Of a stretch of 33,310 nt of DNA, positions 10,001 to 17,667 are shown in pieces. Origin of the DNA: Cafeteria roenbergensis (taxonomy: Eukaryota; Sar; Bigyra; Bicosoecida; Cafeteriaceae); NCBI GenBank assembly GCA_008330645.1, contig VLTN01000112.1, positions 1 to 33,310 of the forward strand, given 5' to 3'. Numbering within the stretch: the first letter of the stretch is position 1; every line of letters starts with the position of its first letter. Made by a program: the position numbers and the translations under genes. The notes below the pieces were generated by a model. That model was not told where the DNA came from and searched no databases. It saw only the letters and a list, made by a program, of their open reading frames with translations.

Positions 10001-10323
10001 AGCCCCACGGCGTCGCGCCTTGCAGATTCTCTGGGCAGGTGGCCGGCAGCCCCCTGCTTGGCGTCAGTCGAAAACGGGTGGGAGTCCGTCTCCGACGCCG
10101 CGGAGCTCAGAGGGCGCACCGGGACGGACCGCGCGCCGCCCGTGCTGTCGTGAAGCACCATGGAACCTGCGCTCCAAAGCGTGCGGCACAGGGGCTCGCC
10201 TGCGCCGCCCAGGACGGCGACCGGCTGGGTCAAAGGCAGCCGCGCCGAAACCGCAGAACGTGCGCTTGCGGGCAGCGCAGCCCGCCACGCCAGCCCTGCG
10301 CCCCGTGAGCCCCGCGCCAGCAT
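7051..10323 (-). CDS. Large P-loop ATPase with coiled-coil repeats and possible C-terminal nuclease-like region
   Basis: A 1090-residue host protein of unknown role. Residues about 235-276 hold three near-perfect 11-residue repeats of the type AKREAEEKAEK, predicted to form a coiled coil. A P-loop NTPase follows: Walker A GPKGSGKTT at residues 365-373 and Walker B VFLIVDEF ending near 482. After a long helical region, residues about 893-925 read like the core of a restriction-endonuclease fold: an acidic strand, then IIRVQVKV with the Q-x-K pattern. P-loop plus nuclease-like architecture is known in RHS (retrotransposon hot spot) and Crinkler-type proteins of protists; that assignment is inference. 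The start is the ATG at 10321-10323; an in-frame start further upstream is not supported. An N-terminal organelle signal is possible because residues 1-30 are Arg- and Ala-rich. A damaged second copy lies at 1-1227. Confidence 0.82.
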   Translation of the reverse strand: MLARGSRGAGLAWRAALPASARSAVSARLPLTQPVAVLGGAGEPLCRTLWSAGSMVLHDSTGGARSVPVRPLSSAASETDSHPFSTDAKQGAAGHLPRESARRDAVGLALGTLSLSSVSPEVARARVELGQDHFQFIVEMAAAKGLRSDDNENIVELLGRLGTASIELAHCTDIDAVLQRARVTLAMPGVEAQLAKWHRLGHLQSVAGGFAEVMAKPSTIATVQDHARKLLLEAEEQAEKQAEKAKREAEEKAEKAKREAEEKAEKAKREAEEKGKRDSFVAAMNALVKYSSSYRQSGELADYDELQASKLAWKSLRTAQSDRRLSLFLGTQQRTELVSAVFEGVFDLAFREQRMTATNVKFLSGPKGSGKTTLVWKAAKAAVEAIPRSRVADVVVVKLDGSSLQSVFDARHATAAFVPHPVACVQFALWQAGLLRDTELERKMESNPWDPLCWEDVFGGTIQPASSTPGRKVRVFLIVDEFQELFRFAPLGRRFRTQLTALMNGLEDFETFVMGSPTVGRQVLLNPRAMQDDASIKVFPGLKGQVDSVNITKISQPARLNRFSGDEAVRFVLSCLPEQQESTLSDIPGIVNELRGKLHAEPPAIAEQLDKLRQCPAWKRLTSVFDGLQPTARRLVESFVHTERSDATWDPIAKMEQAEAIAFWQAVAQPVAKLLVTGFATVPVGTAPQSVSWALGASMLPLLNTDFKELSQQRGVVDDARVAADALVDQGVLRQSLDDKFGLSSNFMRLLSLRVLDETGSCGLHPRQVLAMLDATGASGEAMELLAAKGICETGPGAFLRQCMDSQPHLPTYQAAEDASSSISGWLNDLKSATVTAKGQDARPASETSADSAVGPSEAAKSIAVQLLPSLDLKASDGGQPLPLDKFFKEKPDRFGADAIAVVELGEKDGPKTRHIIRVQVKVSSDTDEQKALSTGGVATILQQMNDSFRDDGSSEPKTSLLQSVLTSQTEGLACIVVWNCLVTCKKTSLARDSSNWLKALRSASKDVWQPPTADALSRTARADRATGLKADESKSLLGGLHPFKSEANGVPVYVVPVVADHEVMLDMWPARVKQFASATGIRNYSKPRP
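9495..9620 (-). repeat. 33-bp tandem repeats encoding 11-residue coiled-coil units
   Basis: On the plus strand a unit containing CTCGGCCTCGCGCTTGGCCT recurs about every 33 bases, roughly three times, followed by a shortened variant. It encodes the lysine, glutamate and alanine repeats of the P-loop ATPase. The left gene copy has the same repeats around 405-540, with indels. Confidence 0.85.
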
Positions 10324-12078
10324 GGCAAGATCGGCACAAAGCGAGGAAGGTCGCCCTCTGTGGGCCTTTCGGCGTCGCGGGCGGCCTCCTGGGAGCCCAC
10401 TGGCGCAGCAAAGGCGAGTGCGCTTGGCAAGTTCGCCCTCGTCACGTTTTATTGCTGGTCTGCAGCTCTGCCCGATTCAGTCGAGAGCAGAGCCAGCCTT
10501 GCCAGCAGAACCGCGAGCAAACCAACAACGCACGGCCGGCCGAACAGGGCCGCGCCTGCCGCCCGGCCATCGCCCAGTCGACCCGCAGATCCGGCCATGC
10601 TTGTTGTTCCCGCGTGTGGCGCGTGTGGTGCGTGGTGTGGTCGTGCTCGAGCGTGGCTTGCGCGCTCGGCGGGCTTTGCGAAGCACCGGCGCTGCTTGCG
10701 GCCGCTGTCGCGCAGGCTCTCCAACCGCCCCAGGACCGCGCAAGCCCCACACCTCCATCGCACACCTTCTCATCTGCGGGACTTGTGTATTCCCAAAGCA
10801 GGTGCCGGGGGCCAGGGCCCTGAAATCGAAATGGCTGGGGTAGCGGCCCTGCCGTCGGCGCCGCGTTCGCAGCCCTCAGCACTGCGCAAGGGAGTCGCGG
10901 CAAGGAGTTTCGGGTGGGAAATCCACACATTGCTACAAGTTCGTGCAGTCTATGCCCATCGCTCGGGTTGCGGTGCTTGCCTACCGCCCCGTGGAGCAGA
11001 CGAGAAGCCAACGAGAGGGTGGTGCTGCGTCTCCGCAGCGTTGCTCCGGGGCTCACCCCAGCCGCAGCTGTTTCCGAGGAAGGTGGAAACAACAACGTCT
11101 GGAGGGAGACACCCGAAAAATGAGATTGGCTGGGGGAGGCTCACGGATTCAGTTGGCTGGAGGCGACGACTCGGCGCGCTGCCAAGACCCCTGCCATTGG
11201 AAGTCATCGAAATCTGGGCCTGCTGTTTCACCAGGTTGGCGTCGAAACGCTTTTGCAGAAAGCTCGCGAGCGCATGTGGCTCTGCTTTCTATGCACCTCG
11301 CCGATCGTCAATCGTTGCGGCCTTCAAGAAGCGAGCGAACCCCATGCTCAAGCCCACGGGGGCTTCCCGGGCGCACCCCCCGAACCGTCTCTCTCGCGCA
11401 CCCGGTGCGGTGTGTGCACATACTCGCGTGACTCACCCTCCCGTCCCTCGGGCGACCCTGACGGTCCCCGCCGAGCCGAATCTTTAGCCCTTTAGGTTAT
11501 GTGCGGTAGTGCCTCCGATTCGTCCTGGTGCGTGTGATCGTAGGGAACGGCGATCACGCATCCAGCAGTGGCCAAAAGGGCACCTGCTCGGTGTCCGGCG
11601 CCAGCGGGCTGGGAGTGGCAGTGCCTTGCTCGGAGACTGCACCCGCAGGGGCACTGAAACCTCGCAAGCCACCTCCCAGCCTGCCGCGGGATGGGCGGGC
11701 GGGTCTCGAATGCGGCTTTGCCCTCACACAACCTCAAAGCCGACCGTAACTGGCCCTGGAGTGCTGTGCGAACGTTCGCACGGCACGGCGGGCAGAGCGA
11801 AGCGCACGCTGCGCGCGCCTTGCCGGCGAGCTGCTTGTCTTGGCCGCCAACGCAGGCGGGTAGACTTGAGCTCGAGACCCTGAAAGACACGCGGGGGGCA
11901 CCCCCAGCACGCTGTGGGGGAGCCGCGTAGCCCAAGAGAGTGTCGGGGCGATGCCAGATGGCTCGCTGCCGGCCCCGTCACTGCCCCCCCTCCGGCGCGT
12001 CATTTTCGCCCGCGGCCGACTCACACTGCCGCCCCATCCACGCGTCCCGTTCGCCCTGCCCGGAACTCGCAGGCTGCC
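10324..12078. other. Spacer between divergent host genes, right copy
   Basis: Equivalent to 1228-2983 and nearly identical to it. It separates the divergent P-loop ATPase and DGAT2 starts. The 375-codon open frame 10360-11487 is kept in both copies, but the copies are too alike for conservation to mean selection, and the frame has no recognisable domain. No gene is called. Confidence 0.6.
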
Positions 12079-13086
12079 ATGCCCCGGTGCAAGGTGGTGG
12101 TGCCAAATGAGGAGCGGCGCCCTGCCGTCGTGAAGCGAACCGAGTGGGCGTCTCCCGAGGAGGAGGCGGTGATGGTGAGCCGCGTGGAGAAGCCCGCGCG
12201 CGGCCTCCACCGCTTCTGGATCATCCTGATCACCGGCGGCATGTTCCACGTGTTCCTTGCTTACTCGCTCATCGGCTGCCTCTTCAGCGAGTTTGTGCTC
12301 GGCTGGCCCTGGTACATGTCGCTCGGGGCCTTCCTCGCCGCTTACATCACATACGTATCCATCGCCGCAACGGAGCGCGTTGGCGCGCCCGACCCGCACA
12401 TTCGCGGCCAGCAGGCCATGGCCACGCTGCGAGACTACCTGTCCCTCAAGTGCGTGATTCCTGACGACGTGGACCTGGACCCCAAGCCCGAGCAGCAGCC
12501 CCCCAGCTACATCTTCGGCTCGCACCCGCACGGCATCCACGCCTTCGGCTGCTCCGCCCTGAACTTCGCGGGCAACGACATGGCCCGGTACTTCCCGCGC
12601 GTGTGGCACAGGCTGACGGGCGCGATCGCGTCGGTGATTTTTCGCGTCCCAATCGTCCGCGAGGTGATGCTTGCGCACGGCTACAGGGACGCCTCCCGCG
12701 CCGTCTGCGAGAAGATCCTCCGCGAGGGCCGCAGCGTCGTGCTCGTGCTCGGGGGCGAGCAGGAGTCCATCCGCACCCGCGGCGGCGAGGACGCCGTGTG
12801 GCTGAAGAACCGCAAGGGCTTCGTCCGGCTGGCCATGCGCGAGGGGGCCTCCCTTGTCCCGACCTACTCGTTCGGCCTCGTGGACATCTACGACTACGCC
12901 TTTCCCCTGCAGGCGCTGCGCATGTGGATGGTCAACACGCTCCGCGTGTGCGTGCCAATCTTCTGGGGAGTCGCAGGCACGCCCTGCCCCTACGAGCGGC
13001 CCGTGACCACCGTGGTCGGCGCTCCCATCCACGTCGAGTGGCCCCCCCGAAGAATGAAAATTCCAAAATTTTCACTTCTTCTATAA
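12079..13086 (+). pseudogene. DGAT2-family acyltransferase, right copy, truncated by the EMALE
   Basis: The frame is intact from ATG 12079-12081 through the HPHG motif (residues 149-152) and the GGEQESIRTRGGEDAVWL and RKGFVRLAMREGA blocks. At residue 321 host sequence ends (13041) and 14 residues read from the EMALE end follow, up to TAA at 13084-13086. About 100 C-terminal residues present in the left copy are missing. The catalytic motifs are upstream of the break, but loss of the C-terminal part of a DGAT2 usually disturbs folding, so the product is probably not functional. It keeps the five-G and three-C runs that are altered in the left copy and so shows the likely original reading frame. 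Confidence 0.88.
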
Positions 13087-13104
13087 CCGCCAGCGGCGGT
13101 TATA
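13082..13104. repeat. Perfect 10-bp hairpin near the EMALE left end
   Basis: The arm TATAACCGCC (13082-13091) is followed by the loop AGC and the exact reverse complement GGCGGTTATA (13095-13104). It lies 40 bases inside the element end. Confidence 0.85.
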
Positions 13105-13511
13105 TCCACCCTACGGGACACACCTAGGGGTTTTATCTTACGGGTTATCTTATAGTTCCATCTTAATATATGCCATGTCACTGCCCTAGGTATAATCTTA
13201 TATATTTCCATCTTTTGGCAGCTAAAAATGAAAGAGTATAATAAAATACCCTAGTGCCCTAGGATACCCCCCTTTTTTCAAGAAAAATAATAGATATATT
13301 TATAGAGTAATATCAGCGGTTTTATCGGGCCATACTAGGGCAGCCCATATTTTAAAAGGAAATCATTCGGGGGAAAATTTAATTTTCCATTTTTGAGAAG
13401 GAAAACAAAAGGAAACCGCCTGCCCCGGTGTGCCACCTTAATTTTAATCTTCTGTTTGGTCCCCATTAATGGGTATATTCAACGGGCCCATCACGTAGTG
13501 GATAATAATAA

Positions 13512-13531
13512 AATTTCAATTTATTGAAATT
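13512..13531. repeat. 8-bp hairpin in the EMALE terminal region
   Basis: The arm AATTTCAA (13512-13519) is followed by the loop TTTA and TTGAAATT (13524-13531). Confidence 0.6.
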
Positions 13532-13606
13532 TATCCTTTTCAACACTGTACGGTTCTTAAAGTTATGGCTCCACAAATCTTACCACAATAATTACAAATT
13601 TTAATT

Positions 13607-13666
13607 AAATCTCTAGGACAAAATTAAAAAATGGGTTAAAGAAAAAAAAAACTATAGTATTATATA
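13607..13666 (+). promoter_or_regulatory. Helicase promoter/leader with conserved CTCTAGGACAAA block
   Basis: The order of blocks is CTCTAGGACAAA (13611-13622), ATGGGTTAAAG (13631-13641), ACTATAGTA (13651-13659) and TATATAATG into the start codon. The same blocks in the same order precede PolB at 16755-16814. The two replication genes thus share a promoter layout that other genes of the element lack; they have only TCTA. Confidence 0.75.
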
Positions 13667-15574
13667 ATGTCTAATCAAAATATTAATAACATTGTTTTCA
13701 GTTTAAACCATCTTAAAAGTTTAGTATCACAAAATCAAGAGGAAGAAGCTAAAGCTTATATAGAAAAATTCTTCTTTCATACAACAGTCGGTACATTTTT
13801 TAAGGATGCTCTTCATAATCAATGGACCCTTATACATGAAAAAAATTTAAAAAATTTTATATCATCCGATATTGATAATGATAAAAAAGGAACAAAAAAT
13901 TTTAATGCTAGAAAATATTTAAACCAGAGCGAATTTATGGGCAAAACTTATTATTTGGATGTAATCCCTAATAGTCCCGATCAAGTATTAGAAAAGGAGG
14001 TGACAGTAAAAGGTATTCAATATAATCAAAAGGTTTTAAATATGATGTGTGAGCATCTTCATGATGTTGAAAAAATCCCAAAATTTGAAGAGTTTGAAGA
14101 CTCTACCAAAGCACAGTGCAAGCTCATGTTAGACCATATAAAAACAGTATGGGCAAATAATGATGATGATATGTTTAAATATATCATTCAATGGCTCTCA
14201 CATTCATTCCTAGGGCATAAATTAGAGACCTTTTTATATCTCCACTCCACTGAAGGAACCGGGAAAAGTATTGTGTTTACATTTATAAGCCAGTTTGTGC
14301 TAGGTCATATGAGGGCGATTATGACCTCAACCCCTGCTCATATAACAAAATGGACAAAGATTTTAGAAGGTACCTCCCTTGTTAATCTAAACGAGATGCC
14401 CGTGTCTAGTGATTATAAAGGATTTAACGAAGCTTTAAAAAATTTAACAACCGAGCCGATGTTTTTTCCTGAAGACAAGGGTGATAAATTCTACCGTCAA
14501 AAAAACACTTTTAATTTTATTATCAACTCAAATAAAGAAGCTATCCAACTTAGTGCAGATAATAAAAGACGGGTGGTAAGTCTTGATATTAACGAGTGTT
14601 ATATTAATAATGTTTCATATTTTGAAAAATTAGTGGGTCAATGTTATAATAAAGAGTGCGGAAAATGTTTTTATGCTTTTATGAGAGACTCATACGACCC
14701 CAAATTTAAAGCAAATGTTAAGCCTTTAACAAAATCTTATGCGGAAGGATTACAAAAACGGCAACCACTACATATTAAATATTTAAAAGAAGTAATAAGA
14801 AAAGGTACCGACTTACAATTAACATGTGACGGTTTTTATGCTGATTATTCTTCATGGTGTAAAGAAAACAAACGGAACCCAAGCGATAAATTAGCTTTAG
14901 GTAAATCACTTGAACAAATAGAAGGAATTAAACGGGTCCGTAAATCATCAAAAGGAGTACGAAATTATGTTTACGAAATAAATATCCAAGTAATGTACGA
15001 TTATTTTAAAACTCAAGATTATATAAACGAGTACGATAATATTATAGTAGAAGATGGAAAAGTCCAAACTATTAAACATAAAGACACATGCGACTTTATT
15101 GATGAGGATGATGACCCAGACGACCATAAAAGAAGCATAGCCGACTGCGAAAAGATAATCAAACAACAAGCCGAAGAAATTGAAAAGCTTAAAAAACTAC
15201 TTGAACAACATCAATTAAATAAATTATCCATAACTCAAGAAATTAAAAAGGAAGTAGAACAAAAAGCACCAGTAGAACCCGAAGAAATTGAAAGCGACAG
15301 TGATGATGAAGAAGAACCGCCAAAAGTCAAACAAGTACCAAAAATTAAACCAGTAAAAACTAAAAAAATATCAATGAGAGCCGCAGCTGTACCTGTCAAA
15401 GAAGAGAAAGAAAATAAAAACATAACATCAACCACTGTTCAAGCTTCTAAAATAATCAATCCTGAATTAAAAGAAAAGAAAACAAGAAAACCAAGAGCCA
15501 AAAAAGAAACCAAAGAAACCAAAAAACCCACAACAATAAAAGCCAAAACCGCAAAAATAGGTATTTCATTTTAA
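13667..15574 (+). CDS. SF3 (D5-like) replicative helicase
   Basis: A 635-residue protein for replication of the element. The SF3 ATPase core is clear: Walker A GTGKS at residues 197-201, Walker B LVNLNEMP with Glu near 243, a sensor strand ending INSN near 285 and an arginine-finger region NKRRVV near 302. The N-terminal 180 residues resemble the region before the ATPase in D5-type helicases, but no primase motif could be confirmed. Residues after about 480 form a charged Lys-, Glu- and Pro-rich tail with a probable coiled coil near 500-530. Mavirus has an equivalent helicase gene. The ATG at 13667 follows the conserved leader directly. The gene converges with the integrase, 52 bases away. 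Confidence 0.92.
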   Translation: MSNQNINNIVFSLNHLKSLVSQNQEEEAKAYIEKFFFHTTVGTFFKDALHNQWTLIHEKNLKNFISSDIDNDKKGTKNFNARKYLNQSEFMGKTYYLDVIPNSPDQVLEKEVTVKGIQYNQKVLNMMCEHLHDVEKIPKFEEFEDSTKAQCKLMLDHIKTVWANNDDDMFKYIIQWLSHSFLGHKLETFLYLHSTEGTGKSIVFTFISQFVLGHMRAIMTSTPAHITKWTKILEGTSLVNLNEMPVSSDYKGFNEALKNLTTEPMFFPEDKGDKFYRQKNTFNFIINSNKEAIQLSADNKRRVVSLDINECYINNVSYFEKLVGQCYNKECGKCFYAFMRDSYDPKFKANVKPLTKSYAEGLQKRQPLHIKYLKEVIRKGTDLQLTCDGFYADYSSWCKENKRNPSDKLALGKSLEQIEGIKRVRKSSKGVRNYVYEINIQVMYDYFKTQDYINEYDNIIVEDGKVQTIKHKDTCDFIDEDDDPDDHKRSIADCEKIIKQQAEEIEKLKKLLEQHQLNKLSITQEIKKEVEQKAPVEPEEIESDSDDEEEPPKVKQVPKIKPVKTKKISMRAAAVPVKEEKENKNITSTTVQASKIINPELKEKKTRKPRAKKETKETKKPTTIKAKTAKIGISF

Positions 15575-15587
15575 ATTATTAACTAAC

Positions 15588-15617
15588 TTTAATTATATTC
15601 AAAACAATATAATTAAA
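15588..15617. terminator. 12-bp hairpin between convergent helicase and integrase genes
   Basis: TTTAATTATATT (15588-15599), the loop CAAAAC and the exact reverse complement AATATAATTAAA (15606-15617) lie between the two stop codons. By analogy with giant-virus transcript ends it could mark the 3' ends of both messages. Confidence 0.65.
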
Positions 15618-15626
15618 TTTACTAAT

Positions 15627-16703
15627 TTATTTTTTAAAATCTCTTTCTAATTCCTTAAATTGATCCGTCCCCAACTCACTAATTAAAAAAGTTCTATCCT
15701 GCCAAAGCTGGTCCTTTTCCTCTTCAAATCCTTGATATTTTACTAAAAACTGTACCTTCCCTTTTTGTTTTCGTTTATTTAAAAACTTTTCAATTTTATA
15801 AACTCCATCTGGTAGTTCTTCTTCCTCATCCTCACTCTCACTTTCAACCTCATTATTTAAGGGTTCTATTTGTTTTTTAGTATATGCCACTCTGTCTTTT
15901 TGATTAACCATATATAAAGGGGGAGTATTAGGTTTTAAAATTACGTTCTCTATTTCATATACTTTCGGGTCATATCTTATATCGTTACTTCTAAACTTTT
16001 TAGTCGGGTAAGGTTCTCCCGTTTTAGGATGGACGGGATGCTCTAAAGGAATTCGTACCTTATCATCTACTTTTAATAATTCACAAGCATCACCCTTACA
16101 TTTAGGGTACTCCATTTTGTCAGGAGGTTTAATATTTTCTTGTGATTTGTTATAAACTCTAACAATGTCGGGCAGTAAATCAACCCATTTAAATTGCTTA
16201 TTTTTTAACATTCCTTTATTTTGATAAACACCTACTAATTTTCCAATTATAAAATTAATATTCTCTACCAGTCCATTTTGACGGCTTCTATATGGTTTAG
16301 TATATTTAATAGATGAATTTTTGGACTTGAAATAATCAACCACATTTTTATTTTTAAACTCTGGTCCGTTATCAAATTGAATAATCGCGGGAGGTGTTAA
16401 ACCATCATTTTTATAAATTTCTTTAAATGCTTTAACTATTTCTTCCCCGTTTAATGTTTTTAAGGGATAAGCTCCTATTTTTCTATTATAATCAGCCACT
16501 ACTAAAACATACTTAAAACCGTTTTTATCTGCTGGTAAATATAGGACGTCCGCCTGTTGTTGTACATTTAGTTTTAAAATAGGAACATGAACACGATTAG
16601 GTGATGAATCTTTATTAAGGTCTTTAGAAATTTTTAAAATTTTTTCTTCTTTATTAAATCCCAAATCCTGTGCTAGTTTTAACCAAAAATTATTACTACT
16701 CAT
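15627..16703 (-). CDS. Retroviral-type (rve) integrase with C-terminal chromodomain
   Basis: A 358-residue DDE integrase of the mavirus/Polinton type that would insert the element into host DNA. Catalytic residues are visible as D52 (QQADVLYL), D111 (FDNGPEF) and E147 (GLVENIN), with exactly 35 residues between the last two, giving DD35E. The TKPYRSRQNG block before the Glu is typical of the family. After an acidic linker (ESEDEEEE), residues about 293-340 form a chromodomain with FLVKYQGF and a downstream Trp, which in related integrases binds methylated histone tails. No N-terminal HHCC zinc motif is visible. It is divergent from PolB and shares a 108-bp intergenic promoter region with it. 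Confidence 0.93.
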   Translation of the reverse strand: MSSNNFWLKLAQDLGFNKEEKILKISKDLNKDSSPNRVHVPILKLNVQQQADVLYLPADKNGFKYVLVVADYNRKIGAYPLKTLNGEEIVKAFKEIYKNDGLTPPAIIQFDNGPEFKNKNVVDYFKSKNSSIKYTKPYRSRQNGLVENINFIIGKLVGVYQNKGMLKNKQFKWVDLLPDIVRVYNKSQENIKPPDKMEYPKCKGDACELLKVDDKVRIPLEHPVHPKTGEPYPTKKFRSNDIRYDPKVYEIENVILKPNTPPLYMVNQKDRVAYTKKQIEPLNNEVESESEDEEEELPDGVYKIEKFLNKRKQKGKVQFLVKYQGFEEEKDQLWQDRTFLISELGTDQFKELERDFKK

Positions 16704-16713
16704 ATAATATATA

Positions 16714-16717
16714 ATAG
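16714..16717 (-). promoter_or_regulatory. TCTA promoter motif of the integrase
   Basis: TCTA on the minus strand lies 11 bases before the integrase ATG, followed by an AT-only stretch ending in TATATAATATATG-like sequence. Confidence 0.65.
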
Positions 16718-16754
16718 AATTTAATATATAAATATTTTATAAATTTTTAAATAA

Positions 16755-16811
16755 TCTCTAGGACAAATAAATTATGGGTTAAAGGAAAATTATTTATCTA
16801 TAGTATATATA
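16755..16811 (+). promoter_or_regulatory. PolB promoter/leader with conserved CTCTAGGACAAA block
   Basis: CTCTAGGACAAA (16756-16767), ATGGGTTAAAG (16774-16784) and a TCTATAGTA block (16797-16805) precede TATATAATG, repeating the helicase leader almost block for block. TCTA occurs twice (16757-16760 and 16797-16800). Confidence 0.75.
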
Positions 16812-17398
16812 ATGAACGACGAAGAAATTGATTTATTAGAATATGTACAAAACTTAACCCGTCAAGATATAAGACCAAAAGATAAGAAGAAACAACTAAA
16901 ACTGGACGGGAAACCAGTAAAAGCTGACTATTATAAAATTATAGATGAAGAACAAGCTTATGACCATAATACCACAATAGAAATATTAAACGAACTACTT
17001 AAACAGGAAGAAGAATACCAAGATAAACTGCTTCAAATTAGTTTTACATATGATGATAAACTAAGCTTTTCAATATCTCACGGATTTTTTGAGGTTAAAC
17101 AAGATGGAAACTTATACGGCGACACTTATAGTTTCTTTGATGATTACCCCGACACAAAACACAGGGTACAAGATGTAATCACAGGGTTTGCCGTGTTCTA
17201 TGTTGATAAACCACAAAATGCGGGGGGATGTGATGGAAAATATAATAATTGTCTTTATCATTGTCTACAGGATTCAATGGGGGACCGTGTGCCATGGAAA
17301 CAAGCCCAAAACATGAAGAAATTTTTAAAATTAAAAAAGAAAGATAAGGTACCTTATGAATTATTAGACCAATTAGAAGAAAAAATAAAAGCGAATAT
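16812..17398 (+). CDS. Protein-primed DNA polymerase B, N-terminal part (interrupted by Ngaro)
   Basis: The first 195 codons of PolB, joined with 23829-25095 to 617 codons if the retrotransposon is removed. The part contains an acidic N-terminus and a Cys-rich stretch (GGCDGKYNNCLYHCLQD, about residues 137-153) as found upstream of the polymerase core in virophage and Polinton PolBs. Its exact role is unknown to me. As the sequence stands, the frame runs 10 codons into the Ngaro A1 repeat and stops at 17427-17429. The ATG is fixed by the conserved leader. Confidence 0.88.
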
Positions 17399-17657
17399 AT
17401 ATATTATGACCGTAGGGTCGTTTGGTTGAACCCACGGGGTAGGTGCGTACCCCTCGGGCGGCTCTGCCGCCCGATGACTCTGCCCAGGGAAAAGGACCTC
17501 ATGGCCTGCGCCCTGAACCGACACACTTGAGGACTCCCTCGCCGAGCACTCGCTCGCTGCCTTTTCGGCTCCCAGCAACGGGTGCGTACGCTCCACCCAA
17601 CGCAACAGGCGACGTCGTCGCCCTCCAGTCTGTGCGTGCGCGCGTGAATTCGTTTCC
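17399..17657 (+). repeat. Ngaro A1 repeat
   Basis: 259 bases identical, as far as I compared them, to 23408-23666 with a constant offset of 6009 and no indels. It contains the hairpin CGGGCGG-CTCTG-CCGCCCG at 17455-17473. It probably holds the element promoter, since it is the 5' end. Confidence 0.93.
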
Positions 17658-17667
17658 TTTCGGTACG

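Larger units (their letters stand above)
9119..13041. repeat. Right copy of the duplicated host segment
   Basis: It is the partner of 1-3945. It contains the N-terminal part of the intact P-loop gene, the spacer and DGAT2 up to codon 321. Identity with the left copy breaks exactly after the G at 13041, where the left copy continues in coding sequence and this copy passes into a C run and AT-rich DNA. Unit spacing is about 9.1 kb. Confidence 0.93.
13042..13666. repeat. EMALE left terminal region (presumed terminal inverted repeat)
   Basis: About 620 bases without a gene form the left end. It starts with a seven-C run (13042-13048). It holds a hairpin at 13082-13104, three CCTAGG palindromes (13123-13128, 13185-13190, 13258-13263), two copies of TTCCATCTT and a second hairpin at 13512-13531. 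Mavirus-type elements end in terminal inverted repeats; the partner cannot be checked because the right end is not in the window. Confidence 0.6.

Noticed and set aside
10360-11487. 375-codon plus-strand open frame, repeated at 1264-2391
   Set aside because: GC-rich DNA gives long chance frames on all strands; other overlapping frames are as long, the product has no domain, and the two copies are too alike to show selection.
11734-13032. 432-codon minus-strand open frame
   Set aside because: Shadow of DGAT2 on the opposite strand; the plus strand carries the HPHG motif.
17443-17667. N-terminal extension of Ngaro ORF1 through A1
   Set aside because: The frame is open but begins with a non-ATG codon and covers the terminal repeat; the same open frame recurs in A2, where no ORF1 follows. 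The first ATG at 17668 was preferred.
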